Source of the DNA: Candidatus Saccharimonadota bacterium
Lineage (GTDB): Bacteria; Patescibacteriota; Saccharimonadia; Saccharimonadales; SLHW01
Length of the DNA stretch: 30,066 nt
Direction: 5' to 3'
NCBI GenBank assembly: GCA_007132685.1
Contig: SLOC01000057.1
Span: 1 to 30,066, forward strand
The notes below the pieces were generated by a model that made no database searches, had not been told where the DNA came from, and saw only the letters and a list, made by a program, of their open reading frames with translations. The translations under genes and the position numbers were made by a program. Each line of letters opens with the position of its first letter. Position 1 is the stretch's first letter. Below, piece by piece: positions 16,518 to 23,830 of this stretch.

Positions 16518-16547
16518 CTTGTGCTCACAAGGGTTTTCCGCTATAAT
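16518..16547 (+). promoter_or_regulatory. Promoter with inverted repeat over the -35 box, CHAP hydrolase gene
   Basis: TTGTGC (16519-16524), 17 bases, TATAAT (16542-16547). CTTGTG and CACAAG (16518-16523 and 16526-16531) are inverted arms two bases apart, covering the -35 box. This is a reasonable operator geometry; a weak hairpin is the alternative. Predicted leader about 34 nt. Confidence 0.55.
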
Positions 16548-16587
16548 TGCGCCCAAGTCTAAAACATAAAAAGACGCTCAAGCAAAA

Positions 16588-17799
16588 ATGAAAACAAAAA
16601 AGGAACTACTCGCTGTTTTACGTCGTCGCCTCACTACGGCTGTGCTTATAGGCGCAGTTGCTGCCATTGGCTTAAGTAGTTCGTTGAGTGTGTTCGGGCA
16701 AGGCTTACAGGAGCTGCAGTCGGAGTCTGCCGATATTTCTTCTGAGATGCAGGAAGCGAGCGAGGAGGTGGTGCGACTCCGTGATCAAGCTACTGACCTA
16801 GAAGAGGCGATTGAGGAGCTTGATGAGCAAATCGAGGAATCAGACAAGGAGATCAAGCGCATCAGCAAGGCCATCGATGAACTGCAGGAAGAGCTCGACG
16901 AAGCCCAGAAGCACCTCGAAGCGCAGCAAGCGCTACTCCGAGCGAATATGCGTACGTTGTATAAACGAGGTGGCGTATCAACCGTTGAGTTGTTAGCGTC
17001 AAGCGAGAGTTTCTCTGAGTTTATCGACGAACAAGAGTATCTTGAGCGCTTAAAAGGAGCGATTCAAGAGTCTACACGGGCGGTGTATGACATTCGGCAG
17101 GCAATAAAACGCCAGCACACCGAGCAACGTGAGTTATTGATTCAGCAAGAAAGCATACAGGAGTCACTCAACGAGCTACGCGAAGAGCGACAGAAGCTGC
17201 TTGATGATAATTTGGATGAACAGCAACGGCTCTGGGAATATACCCAGAACTTGGCGGAGCGACAGCGCCAGATCAACCAAGAGCTCATTCGAATGAGCCA
17301 TGTGGTTACCACTGAAGGAACTGGTAGCTACCCATGGGCAAATGCACTATGCGCATATACTGATTTACCGACTGGTCCCTGCCGACACCCGACAGACAGT
17401 TGGGGCGATTTCGAATGGTATGTTGACGACAAAGACAACCGGCGTGACCAATGGGAGTTTTTCTATCGAAACTGTACCTCGTATGTAGCTTGGAGAAGTG
17501 CGCAGGATGGCTTTGATATCACACCACTTGGACCGGGCAGAAGTGGTTTGGGTGATGCTGGTTCATGGCACACCAATGCTTCGCGGTTCGACGAGTTAAG
17601 TGTTGGCAATGAACCACGTGTTGGCTCGTTTGCGGTGTTTGCCAACGGTCCGTTTGGTCATGTTGCTTATGTCGAGCGAATTGCGGGTGACAGAGTTCTC
17701 GTAAGCGAGTATAATTTGTTCGGCGACGGTAAATATTCCGAACGATGGATTCCGAGATATCAGCCAACGGCATACGTCTACACACCTTATTCTCGATAA
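16588..17799 (+). CDS. Secreted coiled-coil CHAP-domain peptidoglycan hydrolase (PcsB-like)
   Basis: 403 residues. Basic N-terminus and hydrophobic segment (about 17-37) form a signal peptide or anchor. A long coiled coil follows (about 40-245) and includes LRANMRTLYKRGGVSTVEL and FIDEQEYLERLKG, the hairpin region by which PcsB, EnvC and CwlO-type proteins dock on FtsX. The C-terminal CHAP domain (about 255-403) has catalytic C296 (NCTSYVAW), H358 (FGHVAYVE) and E374/N376 (SEYN). CHAP enzymes are amidases or endopeptidases of murein peptides. It lies directly downstream of ftsEX, as in pneumococcal FtsEX-PcsB function, and is a paralogue of the next gene. Two extra Cys near the CHAP start (ALCAY and GPCRH) could form a disulfide. 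Confidence 0.92.
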   Translation: MKTKKELLAVLRRRLTTAVLIGAVAAIGLSSSLSVFGQGLQELQSESADISSEMQEASEEVVRLRDQATDLEEAIEELDEQIEESDKEIKRISKAIDELQEELDEAQKHLEAQQALLRANMRTLYKRGGVSTVELLASSESFSEFIDEQEYLERLKGAIQESTRAVYDIRQAIKRQHTEQRELLIQQESIQESLNELREERQKLLDDNLDEQQRLWEYTQNLAERQRQINQELIRMSHVVTTEGTGSYPWANALCAYTDLPTGPCRHPTDSWGDFEWYVDDKDNRRDQWEFFYRNCTSYVAWRSAQDGFDITPLGPGRSGLGDAGSWHTNASRFDELSVGNEPRVGSFAVFANGPFGHVAYVERIAGDRVLVSEYNLFGDGKYSERWIPRYQPTAYVYTPYSR

Positions 17800-17864
17800 T
17801 AAATAGTTACCTTAGGTAAAGGGGGATTTAGCAGGGTAATGCATAGCAACTACTGGCGCGAGCT

Positions 17865-17887
17865 GCGCCAAAAAATCAGGCGCTTTT
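17865..17887 (+). terminator. Candidate intrinsic terminator after the CHAP gene
   Basis: GCGCC (17865-17869), 9-base A-rich loop, GGCGC (17879-17883), then TTTTCT. Competing arms lie on both sides: TGGCGC (17854-17859) pairs with the left arm, and AAGCGC (17901-17906) pairs with the GCGCTT that includes the right arm. Confidence 0.45.
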
Positions 17888-17890
17888 CTA

Positions 17891-17919
17891 TTGCAAACAT
17901 AAGCGCTGCACGATATAAT
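17891..17919 (+). promoter_or_regulatory. Promoter of the M23 hydrolase gene
   Basis: TTGCAA (17891-17896), 17 bases, TATAAT (17914-17919). Predicted start about 17926, giving a 33-nt leader to the ATG at 17959. Its position shows that the longer open frame from 17839 is not the translated start. Confidence 0.7.
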
Positions 17920-17958
17920 AGAAACACTCCTTCCAAAACAAAAACATCGGCGAAATAT

Positions 17959-19128
17959 ATGAAAAACCTACTTGCATCGGTCACACCCCTATTTAAGCGG
18001 CAGTTAACATTTGTCGTCATAGCAGGCTTTGTGGTTGGTAGTGGTGCGTCGATTTTGTCGCTACCGGGATTTGGTGGCGCACAAAGTATCAATGAGCTAC
18101 GAGAGCAGACCGAGCAACTTGAGCAAGAGATTGAAGAAACCCAGGAACAGGTAGAAGATCGTCGGCGTGAAGCAGCGAGTCTGGAGCGCACAATCGCCAA
18201 TTATGACAGCCAGATTAGCGCGGCAACCCAGAAGATTAATGAGTTAAACAACGAAATCAACCGCCTAGAGCGCGAACTAGACAAGGCAGAGGTTGAACTG
18301 GAGCGACAGAAAGAGCTGCTCCGGATGAATATGCGTGCGTTGTACCGACGTGGCGGAGCTTCAACAGTTGAGCTGTTGATTGCGAGTGAAAGCTTTTCGG
18401 CATTTATCGACGAACAAGAGTATCTAGAGCGACTAAAAGGTGGCATACAGGATGCGGCCAATGAGGTCATGGCGCTTCAAGAACAAATGGAAGAGCAAAA
18501 AGAAGAGCAGGAAAGCCTGCTTTCACAGCAAGAAGTAGTAAAGGCGAACCTAGCGAGTGCGCGGGCCGATAGAGAGAACTTGCTACAGAAAACTCGCGGT
18601 GAAGAGGCACGATTTAGAGAACTCGTAAAAGAACTTGAAGATATGCGCAGAGAAGCCGAAGCGGCGCTAGCGCGAGCGATAGCTGCTGGCTCCTTCCGTG
18701 AGTCACCGGTTGGTCCGGTATCGGCTGGCGATGGTGTCGGCACAATCGGTAACTCCGGGTTGTCCAGTGGGCCACACTTACACCTAGAGGTTCGTATTAA
18801 TGGATCAGATGTTAATCCAGCGTCCTACATACAGGTTCCAGCGGTGAGTCAGCCGCCGACGTGGGTAAGCCAGGGTTACGGGGTGCGCTCGGGAATTTAT
18901 GCTCGGGGCTATCACCCAGGCATTGACTACGCGGGTCCGATTGGTACACCGATTCGAGCAATTGATAGCGGTATGTTGTATCGTGGCTGCTCGAATGATC
19001 TTTTAGGTACCTCGGGTAATCCGTATGGCTACGTAGCAATCGTTGAGCACAATAATGGCGCCGTAAGTATATACGCGCACATGGATGGTGGCCCTCCAGC
19101 TTGTAGTGGCACCATCTCTCCGTGGTAG
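17959..19128 (+). CDS. Secreted coiled-coil hydrolase with circularly permuted M23 (LytM) domain
   Basis: 389 residues from this start. Signal segment (about 16-36), coiled coil (about 40-245) closely similar to the CHAP paralogue (FIDEQEYLERLKG is identical, and the DNA match around it runs 23 bases at 17020 and 18403). The catalytic region (about 246-389) holds every M23 motif in swapped order. First comes the normally C-terminal half: VSAGDGVGTIGNSG, then GPH273-L-H275-LEV and NPASY. After a short linker comes the normally N-terminal half: YGVRS, H319-PGID323, GTPIRA, then VEHNNGAVSIYAH374. The region is one domain long with one copy of each motif, so this looks like a circular permutation, not two domains. 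C344 and C382 could bridge. Function: murein endopeptidase gated by FtsX, EnvC-like. Confidence 0.9.
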   Translation: MKNLLASVTPLFKRQLTFVVIAGFVVGSGASILSLPGFGGAQSINELREQTEQLEQEIEETQEQVEDRRREAASLERTIANYDSQISAATQKINELNNEINRLERELDKAEVELERQKELLRMNMRALYRRGGASTVELLIASESFSAFIDEQEYLERLKGGIQDAANEVMALQEQMEEQKEEQESLLSQQEVVKANLASARADRENLLQKTRGEEARFRELVKELEDMRREAEAALARAIAAGSFRESPVGPVSAGDGVGTIGNSGLSSGPHLHLEVRINGSDVNPASYIQVPAVSQPPTWVSQGYGVRSGIYARGYHPGIDYAGPIGTPIRAIDSGMLYRGCSNDLLGTSGNPYGYVAIVEHNNGAVSIYAHMDGGPPACSGTISPW

Positions 19129-19144
19129 CTTGTCTTTGAGCTAC
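19125..19144 (+). repeat. Inverted repeat GTAGC-N10-GCTAC at a stop codon
   Basis: GTAGC (19125-19129) includes the M23 gene stop TAG; GCTAC is at 19140-19144. There is no U-tract. The same core arms occur at 4999-5021 and 22545-22565. Confidence 0.4.
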
Positions 19145-19165
19145 TGTAGAAGTTGCAAAACATTC

Positions 19166-19193
19166 TTAACTTTCCAAATCGCTTCTGTATAAT
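19166..19193 (+). promoter_or_regulatory. ctpA promoter
   Basis: TTAACT (19166-19171), 16 bases, consensus TATAAT (19188-19193). Predicted start about 19200, just before GGAGG (19203-19207), which lies 4 bases from the ATG at 19212. Confidence 0.6.
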
Positions 19194-19211
19194 GGGGTGG
19201 TCGGAGGATAT

Positions 19212-20444
19212 ATGAAGTCAGGTGATACAAAAAAAGAACCTCGCAAAGATAGTGATTCGACCTCTCGCCCGAAGTGGTCTTGGCGTCAAATAGGGATTGC
19301 AGCTGCCATCTTTTTCGTTGGTGCTGCGTTTGGATTTGGACTGCACGACAGTCCATTGCTTGACCGTCCAGCTGCGCCAGAGCATGAAGCACTGCCTCGT
19401 AGCCTTGATTATTCGAGCGTAGATGAAGTCTACGATTCGCTTAGAGAAAACTTTGACGGTGAGCTGTCAATCGAGGAATTACTTGATGGGCTCAAGCGTG
19501 GGCTCGCGCAAGCAACTGGTGATCCATACACTGAGTACTTAAACCCTGATGCCAGTCAGGAATTTGATGATGATTTAAGCGGTACTTTTAGTGGCATCGG
19601 AGCTGAACTGGGGCGTGATGATGAAAACGTTATTATTGTGGCACCGTTGAGCGGCTTTCCTGCAGAGGACGCAGGGCTGCAGTCGAGAGACGTGATACTG
19701 CAGGTCGATGGCGAGTCAGTAGCCGGCAAATCAATTACTGAAGTGGTTCAGAAGATTCGTGGCGAAGTCGGCACGGACGTCACCCTAACGGTTGCGCGGG
19801 ACTTTGAGCGACTAGAATTTACCATTACTCGCGAAACGATTACTATTCCGAGTGTTGAATTTGAGATTCTCGATGACAACATCGGCTATCTGGATGTTAG
19901 TCGTTTTGGCGATGATACGGTGCAGCTGGTCCGTCGCGCCTACCAAGACTTTATGACTGTTGGCGTGGATGGCATCATACTTGATTTGCGAACTAATCCG
20001 GGAGGACTCTTAAATGTGTCTGTCGAGTTAGCCGACTTGTGGTTGCCGCGAGGTGCGGTGGTTGTAGAAGAGCGAAGAGCTGGCGAGGTTGTCAATACAC
20101 TAGATTCACGAAGTGACCCACTTATTGAAGGTATTCCGACGGTTGTGCTTGTGAATGAGGCAAGCGCGAGCGCGAGCGAGATTGTGGCTGGTGCGCTGAG
20201 TGATCACGGGGTGGCGACGGTTATCGGGGCAACGACATTCGGTAAGGGAAGTGTGCAACAGTTGGATCGGTTACGTTCTGGTGGCACGCTTAAGGTCACT
20301 GTCGCTCGTTGGCACACGCCGGATGGTCTCAATATTGACCAAGAAGGCATCAAGCCGGATATCGAAGTTGAGCGTACACAAGAAGACTTTGAAGCAGAGC
20401 GAGACCCGCAACTTGAGCGCGCTGTTGAGGAATTGACAAGATAA
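19212..20444 (+). CDS. ctpA: C-terminal processing peptidase (S41, CtpA/Prc family)
   Basis: 410 residues. Cytoplasmic start, membrane segment (about 21-42), extracytoplasmic N-terminal helices, PDZ domain (about 110-195) and S41 protease core. Ser/Lys dyad: S320 in ASAS320-ASE and K345 in FGKGSVQQ, 25 residues apart as in Prc, with Q349 four after the Lys. A GTG at 19197 would add five residues, but the GGAGG and -10 position favour the ATG at 19212. CtpA proteases in other bacteria degrade cell-wall hydrolases of the M23 and NlpC/P60 types. Lying directly behind two such hydrolases, that role is plausible here by inference. Confidence 0.94.
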   Translation: MKSGDTKKEPRKDSDSTSRPKWSWRQIGIAAAIFFVGAAFGFGLHDSPLLDRPAAPEHEALPRSLDYSSVDEVYDSLRENFDGELSIEELLDGLKRGLAQATGDPYTEYLNPDASQEFDDDLSGTFSGIGAELGRDDENVIIVAPLSGFPAEDAGLQSRDVILQVDGESVAGKSITEVVQKIRGEVGTDVTLTVARDFERLEFTITRETITIPSVEFEILDDNIGYLDVSRFGDDTVQLVRRAYQDFMTVGVDGIILDLRTNPGGLLNVSVELADLWLPRGAVVVEERRAGEVVNTLDSRSDPLIEGIPTVVLVNEASASASEIVAGALSDHGVATVIGATTFGKGSVQQLDRLRSGGTLKVTVARWHTPDGLNIDQEGIKPDIEVERTQEDFEAERDPQLERAVEELTR

Positions 20445-20448
20445 CTGC

Positions 20449-20477
20449 TTGCACGAAGGTAAAATTGCAGGTAGCAT
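20449..20477 (+). promoter_or_regulatory. pyrG promoter
   Basis: TTGCAC (20449-20454), 17 bases, TAGCAT (20472-20477). Predicted leader about 23 nt carrying GGAG (20493-20496) before the GTG at 20507. Confidence 0.5.
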
Positions 20478-20506
20478 ACATACGTATATAACGGAGAGGG
20501 AAAGCG

Positions 20507-22120
20507 GTGGCAAAACAACCGACTAAGTATGTTTTTGTAACTGGTGGCGTGTTATCTGGACTCGGCAAGGGTATCACCGCTGCCTCCATCGGCAACCTTC
20601 TGAAAGCTCGTGGACTAAAAGTAAATATTCAAAAGTGTGACCCATATCTGAATGTTGATGCCGGCACGCTTAACCCGGCAGAACACGGTGAGTGCTTCGT
20701 GACGGTCGATGGCGCTGAGACCGACCTTGATCTCGGGCACTACGAACGATTTCTAGATCAAGAGTTGACGCAGGCAAGTAGCTTGATGAGCGGACGAGTG
20801 TTACGCAACGTCATAACCGGTGAACGTGAAGGTAAATATCTCGGTAAAACAGTACAATTCATCCCGCATGTCACTGATGCGATTCAGCATGAAATCCAAA
20901 AAGCTGCCAAGGGTTATGACGTGCACATTGTTGAGATCGGTGGCACTGTCGGCGACTATGAGGGTTTGAGTTTTCTCGAGGCGATTAGAGAGCTGTCATT
21001 TCAGGTTGGACAAGAGAATAGTCTGTTCGTACATGTGGTGTACATTCCGTATCTCGGAGCCAGCAAGGAGTTTAAAACCAAGCCAGCACAAAATGCCGTA
21101 CGCGATTTGCGAGGGCTCGGAGTTAGTCCGGACATTTTAGTGGTCAGAAGTGAGGATAGTGCCGATGAAGCAGTGGTTAATAAATTGAGCCTGTTCTCTG
21201 GCGTGTATCCAGATTCAATTGCATTACTGCCGAATGCACGTTCAATCTACGAGGTGCCTATAACACTGGAAGATACAAACATTGGCAAGGTTATTACCGA
21301 AAAACTCCACGTAAAAACTAAGCGACCCAATCTTTCATCTTGGCGTTCTGTCGTCGAGCGAGCTACTACTGACTATAAGCGAACGGTTACCGTAGGTCTG
21401 GTTGCTAAGTATCTTGATAATCAAGACACTTATATGTCGGTTGTAGAAGCGCTGCAATCAGCCGCTATGTGGAACGATACGAATATTAAGATTCGTTGGA
21501 TTGATGCTGAGCGAATAGATGGGCGACGGCCTGTTTCCCGATCGGTGGCTGGCTGTGACGGCATTGTAGTGCCTGGTGGTTTTGGCGTGCGTGCACTAGA
21601 CGGCAAGATACGCACTGCACAGTATGCGCTTAGGCAACATCTACCGTACTTGGGTATATGTCTAGGATTGCAGATGGCGGTTGTCGCGGCGGCTCGTAAT
21701 AGTGGTGTTGAAGAGGCAACGACAGCTGAAGTCGATCCTGAAGCAAAACACTTGGTAATCAACACTATGCTTGATCAGCGAGGCAAAGAAAACACGGGTG
21801 GAACCATGCGACTTGGGAATTATGCATGCGAACTGGAGAAGGATTCACGGGTTGCCAAGCTGTACGGCAAACGGCGGATTGACGAGCGCCACCGTCATCG
21901 ATACGAGTGTAATAATGACTATCGTGACCAATATGAGTCATGGGGAATCCGACCGGTTGGCATCAATCCGGACAAAGACTTAGTAGAGGTGATAGAGGGC
22001 GTAGACCACCCGTTCTTTGTCGCTAGCCAGTTTCACCCGGAGTTTACGTCACGTCCGAATCGACCACACCCGCTATTTGATGGATTCATAAAGTCACTGC
22101 TTGCAGAGCAGAAGAAATAG
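20507..22120 (+). CDS. pyrG: CTP synthase
   Basis: Converts UTP to CTP using ATP and glutamine. 537 residues, normal. N-terminal synthetase domain with GGVLSGLGKGITAASIG (P-loop, about 11-27) and CDPYLNVDAGT; C-terminal class I glutamine amidotransferase with nucleophile C385 (GICLGLQ) and H510/E512 (QFHPEF). Both active sites are intact. GTG start with GGAG upstream. It has its own promoter and is followed 16 bases later by a receiver-domain gene with another promoter. Confidence 0.97.
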   Translation: MAKQPTKYVFVTGGVLSGLGKGITAASIGNLLKARGLKVNIQKCDPYLNVDAGTLNPAEHGECFVTVDGAETDLDLGHYERFLDQELTQASSLMSGRVLRNVITGEREGKYLGKTVQFIPHVTDAIQHEIQKAAKGYDVHIVEIGGTVGDYEGLSFLEAIRELSFQVGQENSLFVHVVYIPYLGASKEFKTKPAQNAVRDLRGLGVSPDILVVRSEDSADEAVVNKLSLFSGVYPDSIALLPNARSIYEVPITLEDTNIGKVITEKLHVKTKRPNLSSWRSVVERATTDYKRTVTVGLVAKYLDNQDTYMSVVEALQSAAMWNDTNIKIRWIDAERIDGRRPVSRSVAGCDGIVVPGGFGVRALDGKIRTAQYALRQHLPYLGICLGLQMAVVAAARNSGVEEATTAEVDPEAKHLVINTMLDQRGKENTGGTMRLGNYACELEKDSRVAKLYGKRRIDERHRHRYECNNDYRDQYESWGIRPVGINPDKDLVEVIEGVDHPFFVASQFHPEFTSRPNRPHPLFDGFIKSLLAEQKK

Positions 22121-22129
22121 TACTATCAT
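22101..22129 (+). promoter_or_regulatory. Promoter of the receiver gene, leaderless type
   Basis: TTGCAG (22101-22106), 17 bases, TATCAT (22124-22129), then exactly 7 bases and the ATG at 22137. The -35 box lies within the last pyrG codons. Transcription should start at or one base from the ATG. Confidence 0.6.
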
Positions 22130-22136
22130 AAGCTCT

Positions 22137-22523
22137 ATGGAAGAACAGACAAATCAGAAGAAGGTGCTACTAGTTGAAGATGACGATGCGCTGGCGAGTG
22201 TGTATGAGACTCGTTTGCAAGCAGAAGGGTTTGACTTACGACGTGTGCCGAATGGCGAGGACGCATTGGCCGCTGCGCTTGAGTACAAACCAGATTTGAT
22301 TTTGCTTGATGTCATGATGCCTAAAGTCAGTGGATTTGACGTATTGGACATCTTGCGTAATACGCCAGAAACAGCGAACGTAAAGGTGATTATGCTCACC
22401 GCACTGAGTCAGGACACTGACCGCGAACGCGCTGAAAGTCTCGGCGTAGATGATTACTTAGTGAAGTCCCAAGTTGTTATCTCTGATGTCGTGGACAAAA
22501 TTCGCGAACACCTAAACGCATAG
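22137..22523 (+). CDS. Stand-alone response-regulator receiver protein
   Basis: 128 residues, a single CheY-like REC domain with no output domain. Acid pocket E14-D15-D16, phospho-acceptor D58 (LLLD58-VMMP), T88, K110; all needed for phosphotransfer are present. The frame opens at 22101 inside pyrG, but the -10 box at 22124 sets the start at 22137. Possible roles: phosphorelay or regulation by protein contact. No intact histidine kinase is nearby; a degenerate kinase-like gene starts at 29390. Confidence 0.92.
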   Translation: MEEQTNQKKVLLVEDDDALASVYETRLQAEGFDLRRVPNGEDALAAALEYKPDLILLDVMMPKVSGFDVLDILRNTPETANVKVIMLTALSQDTDRERAESLGVDDYLVKSQVVISDVVDKIREHLNA

Positions 22524-22544
22524 CCTTACAATAACCAAATTACA

Positions 22545-22565
22545 GGTAGCAAACAACAGGCTACC
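22545..22565 (+). repeat. Inverted repeat GGTAGC-N9-GCTACC
   Basis: Perfect 6-bp arms (22545-22550 and 22560-22565), ending 11 bases before the -35 box of the next promoter. No T-run follows, so it is more likely an operator or weak hairpin than an intrinsic terminator. Confidence 0.45.
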
Positions 22566-22576
22566 AGTAGTGTATA

Positions 22577-22605
22577 TTGACAAAAACTCAAATTAATGCT
22601 AATAT
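22577..22605 (+). promoter_or_regulatory. Near-consensus sigma-70-type promoter of the unknown operon
   Basis: Perfect TTGACA (22577-22582), 17 bases, TAATAT (22600-22605). This is the best -35 box I found in the window. Predicted start about 22612, leader about 25 nt without a Shine-Dalgarno sequence. Confidence 0.7.
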
Positions 22606-22636
22606 CTATTGCTAAGACCCCCTTAAAATAAATACT

Positions 22637-23002
22637 ATGAATAAATCATCGGAACAAGGACCGCTACCACCCCCAGAAGAGCCTAAGCTATCGATTAGCC
22701 AACAGGCTCCGGAGTCTAGTTTATGGGGCGCCGACAATCTCGTCGACGAGGCAGAAAGACGCGCTGCAGGCGCAGGTCATGCCGCAGCCGGTGACACTCT
22801 CGAGGGTGATGAACGAGTCTCTGCCAGTCAGCTTGATGAAGTAAGGGCAATCGCTGCTGGTGAAGCCGCTGCTCGCAGTGATGGTAGTGAGCGGGATTCC
22901 TTTCCTGAATTGACGGCGCAAGTTGAGCGAGACGGTGCACTCCACGGGAAAGATAAAGATATAGTAGGCTGGATTGCTCGTGGAATTACTCGAAACAAGT
23001 AG
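22637..23002 (+). CDS. Small acidic hypothetical protein
   Basis: 121 residues, not recognised. Pro/Glu-rich disordered N-terminus (1-30), Ala/Glu-rich helical middle (about 35-95) including AGHAAAG and AAGEAAARS, and a short C-terminal helix IVGWIARGITRN. No signal peptide or membrane helix, so cytoplasmic. First of three small genes behind a strong promoter; the next ATG is 17 bases after its stop. Confidence 0.7.
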   Translation: MNKSSEQGPLPPPEEPKLSISQQAPESSLWGADNLVDEAERRAAGAGHAAAGDTLEGDERVSASQLDEVRAIAAGEAAARSDGSERDSFPELTAQVERDGALHGKDKDIVGWIARGITRNK

Positions 23003-23019
23003 CCGAGCTAAGGAAATTT

Positions 23020-23325
23020 ATGAGCGAAGCAGATAAACCAAGTAATGAGATTCCATATGATGAGAGTGGGCACACGCTTTCTGCAGGGGTGCGACGTGCT
23101 GAGGCAAAAATTGCTGATGATATCGCAAACCAACCAACGTCAGACGTAATAAACCACGGACACTATGATATTGCTGACCATCCGATAGTTACCGGAGAGA
23201 GGTCGCTCCATCAGAGGGCGCTTGAGCGTGCTGGCCAAGTTGGTCGTGCTATTGTTAGATATGTCGGGGAAGCCGATAGGACTACAGGACTGCAAACTTG
23301 GAGCCCAAAGCAGAAGGACAAATAA
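23020..23325 (+). CDS. Small hypothetical protein
   Basis: 101 residues, not recognised. Polar N-terminus, a helical stretch with GVRRAEAKIADDIAN, a His-rich middle (INHGHYDIADHP), then a basic helix (LHQRALERAGQVGRAIVRYV). AAGGA immediately before the ATG supports translation. Cytoplasmic by composition. Probably co-transcribed with its neighbours. Confidence 0.65.
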   Translation: MSEADKPSNEIPYDESGHTLSAGVRRAEAKIADDIANQPTSDVINHGHYDIADHPIVTGERSLHQRALERAGQVGRAIVRYVGEADRTTGLQTWSPKQKDK

Positions 23326-23374
23326 GAAGGTATTTACATAAACCCTTCATATCAGTATCAAGGATCATCAAACT

Positions 23375-23773
23375 ATGCCTGAACATCTACTTCCACCATC
23401 ATCTGAACACAACGAAGGGCAATCATCTAACCCACTTGATGGGTTGAGGCCAGTGCCAAATGTCGACGTCGCAGATATAAGCAGCATTGAGGCGGCGCAA
23501 AAGGTAGTTCGACGTAATCTCAAGCTCCCGCCTATGCGGCACATCGGAGAATGTTATGGGCGCATTACGACCCTTGAAAGGGTTATTCAGGAAACAGATG
23601 GACTAACAGATGATGTATCCGTCCAGGCGAATCTGACTGCTCAGACACAAGTGCGAAGCATTCTGAGCAACATTCAAGAGACTTACGGAGAAGACGCACT
23701 CTGGCGTTATCGTAGTTTGCTTGATAAAAAAGCGGAGTTAGCCGCTGTACGCCAAGAACTGATACAGAGCTAA
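23375..23773 (+). CDS. Small helical hypothetical protein
   Basis: 132 residues, not recognised. Pro/Ser-rich first 30 residues, then a largely helical body (about 38-130) with amphipathic pattern, including SIEAAQKVVRRNLKL and a C-terminal helix of LLDKKAELAAVRQELI type. No Cys pairs, no membrane helix. The 49-base gap before it holds GAAGG/CCTTC arms (from 23326), a possible processing hairpin. It faces rpmA tail to tail. Confidence 0.65.
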   Translation: MPEHLLPPSSEHNEGQSSNPLDGLRPVPNVDVADISSIEAAQKVVRRNLKLPPMRHIGECYGRITTLERVIQETDGLTDDVSVQANLTAQTQVRSILSNIQETYGEDALWRYRSLLDKKAELAAVRQELIQS

Positions 23774-23780
23774 GCGCAGT

Positions 23781-23813
23781 AAAAACGACCGCCCTTAAAG
23801 TTGGGTGAACGTT
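23781..23813 (-). terminator. Intrinsic terminator of rpmA
   Basis: Read on the minus strand: an 11-position stem (23813-23803 with 23794-23784, 8 pairs and 3 mismatches), an 8-base loop AACTTTAA, then TTTTT (complement of 23785-23781). On the plus strand no T-run follows, so it serves mainly rpmA. Confidence 0.55.
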
Positions 23814-23830
23814 ATCTGATAAACCAATAG

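Noticed and set aside
17854..17870. TGGCGC/GCGCCA stem as a terminator
   Set aside because: It is followed by A6 rather than T on the plus strand; the overlapping stem at 17865-17883 with TTTT fits better.
17839..17958. 41-residue N-terminal extension of the M23 protein from an ATG at 17839
   Set aside because: It lies upstream of a good promoter (17891-17919) and overlaps hairpin arms; the ATG at 17959 is followed by a normal signal segment.
22101..22136. Receiver protein starting inside pyrG
   Set aside because: That codon is the -35 box of the gene's own promoter; the ATG at 22137 follows the -10 box.
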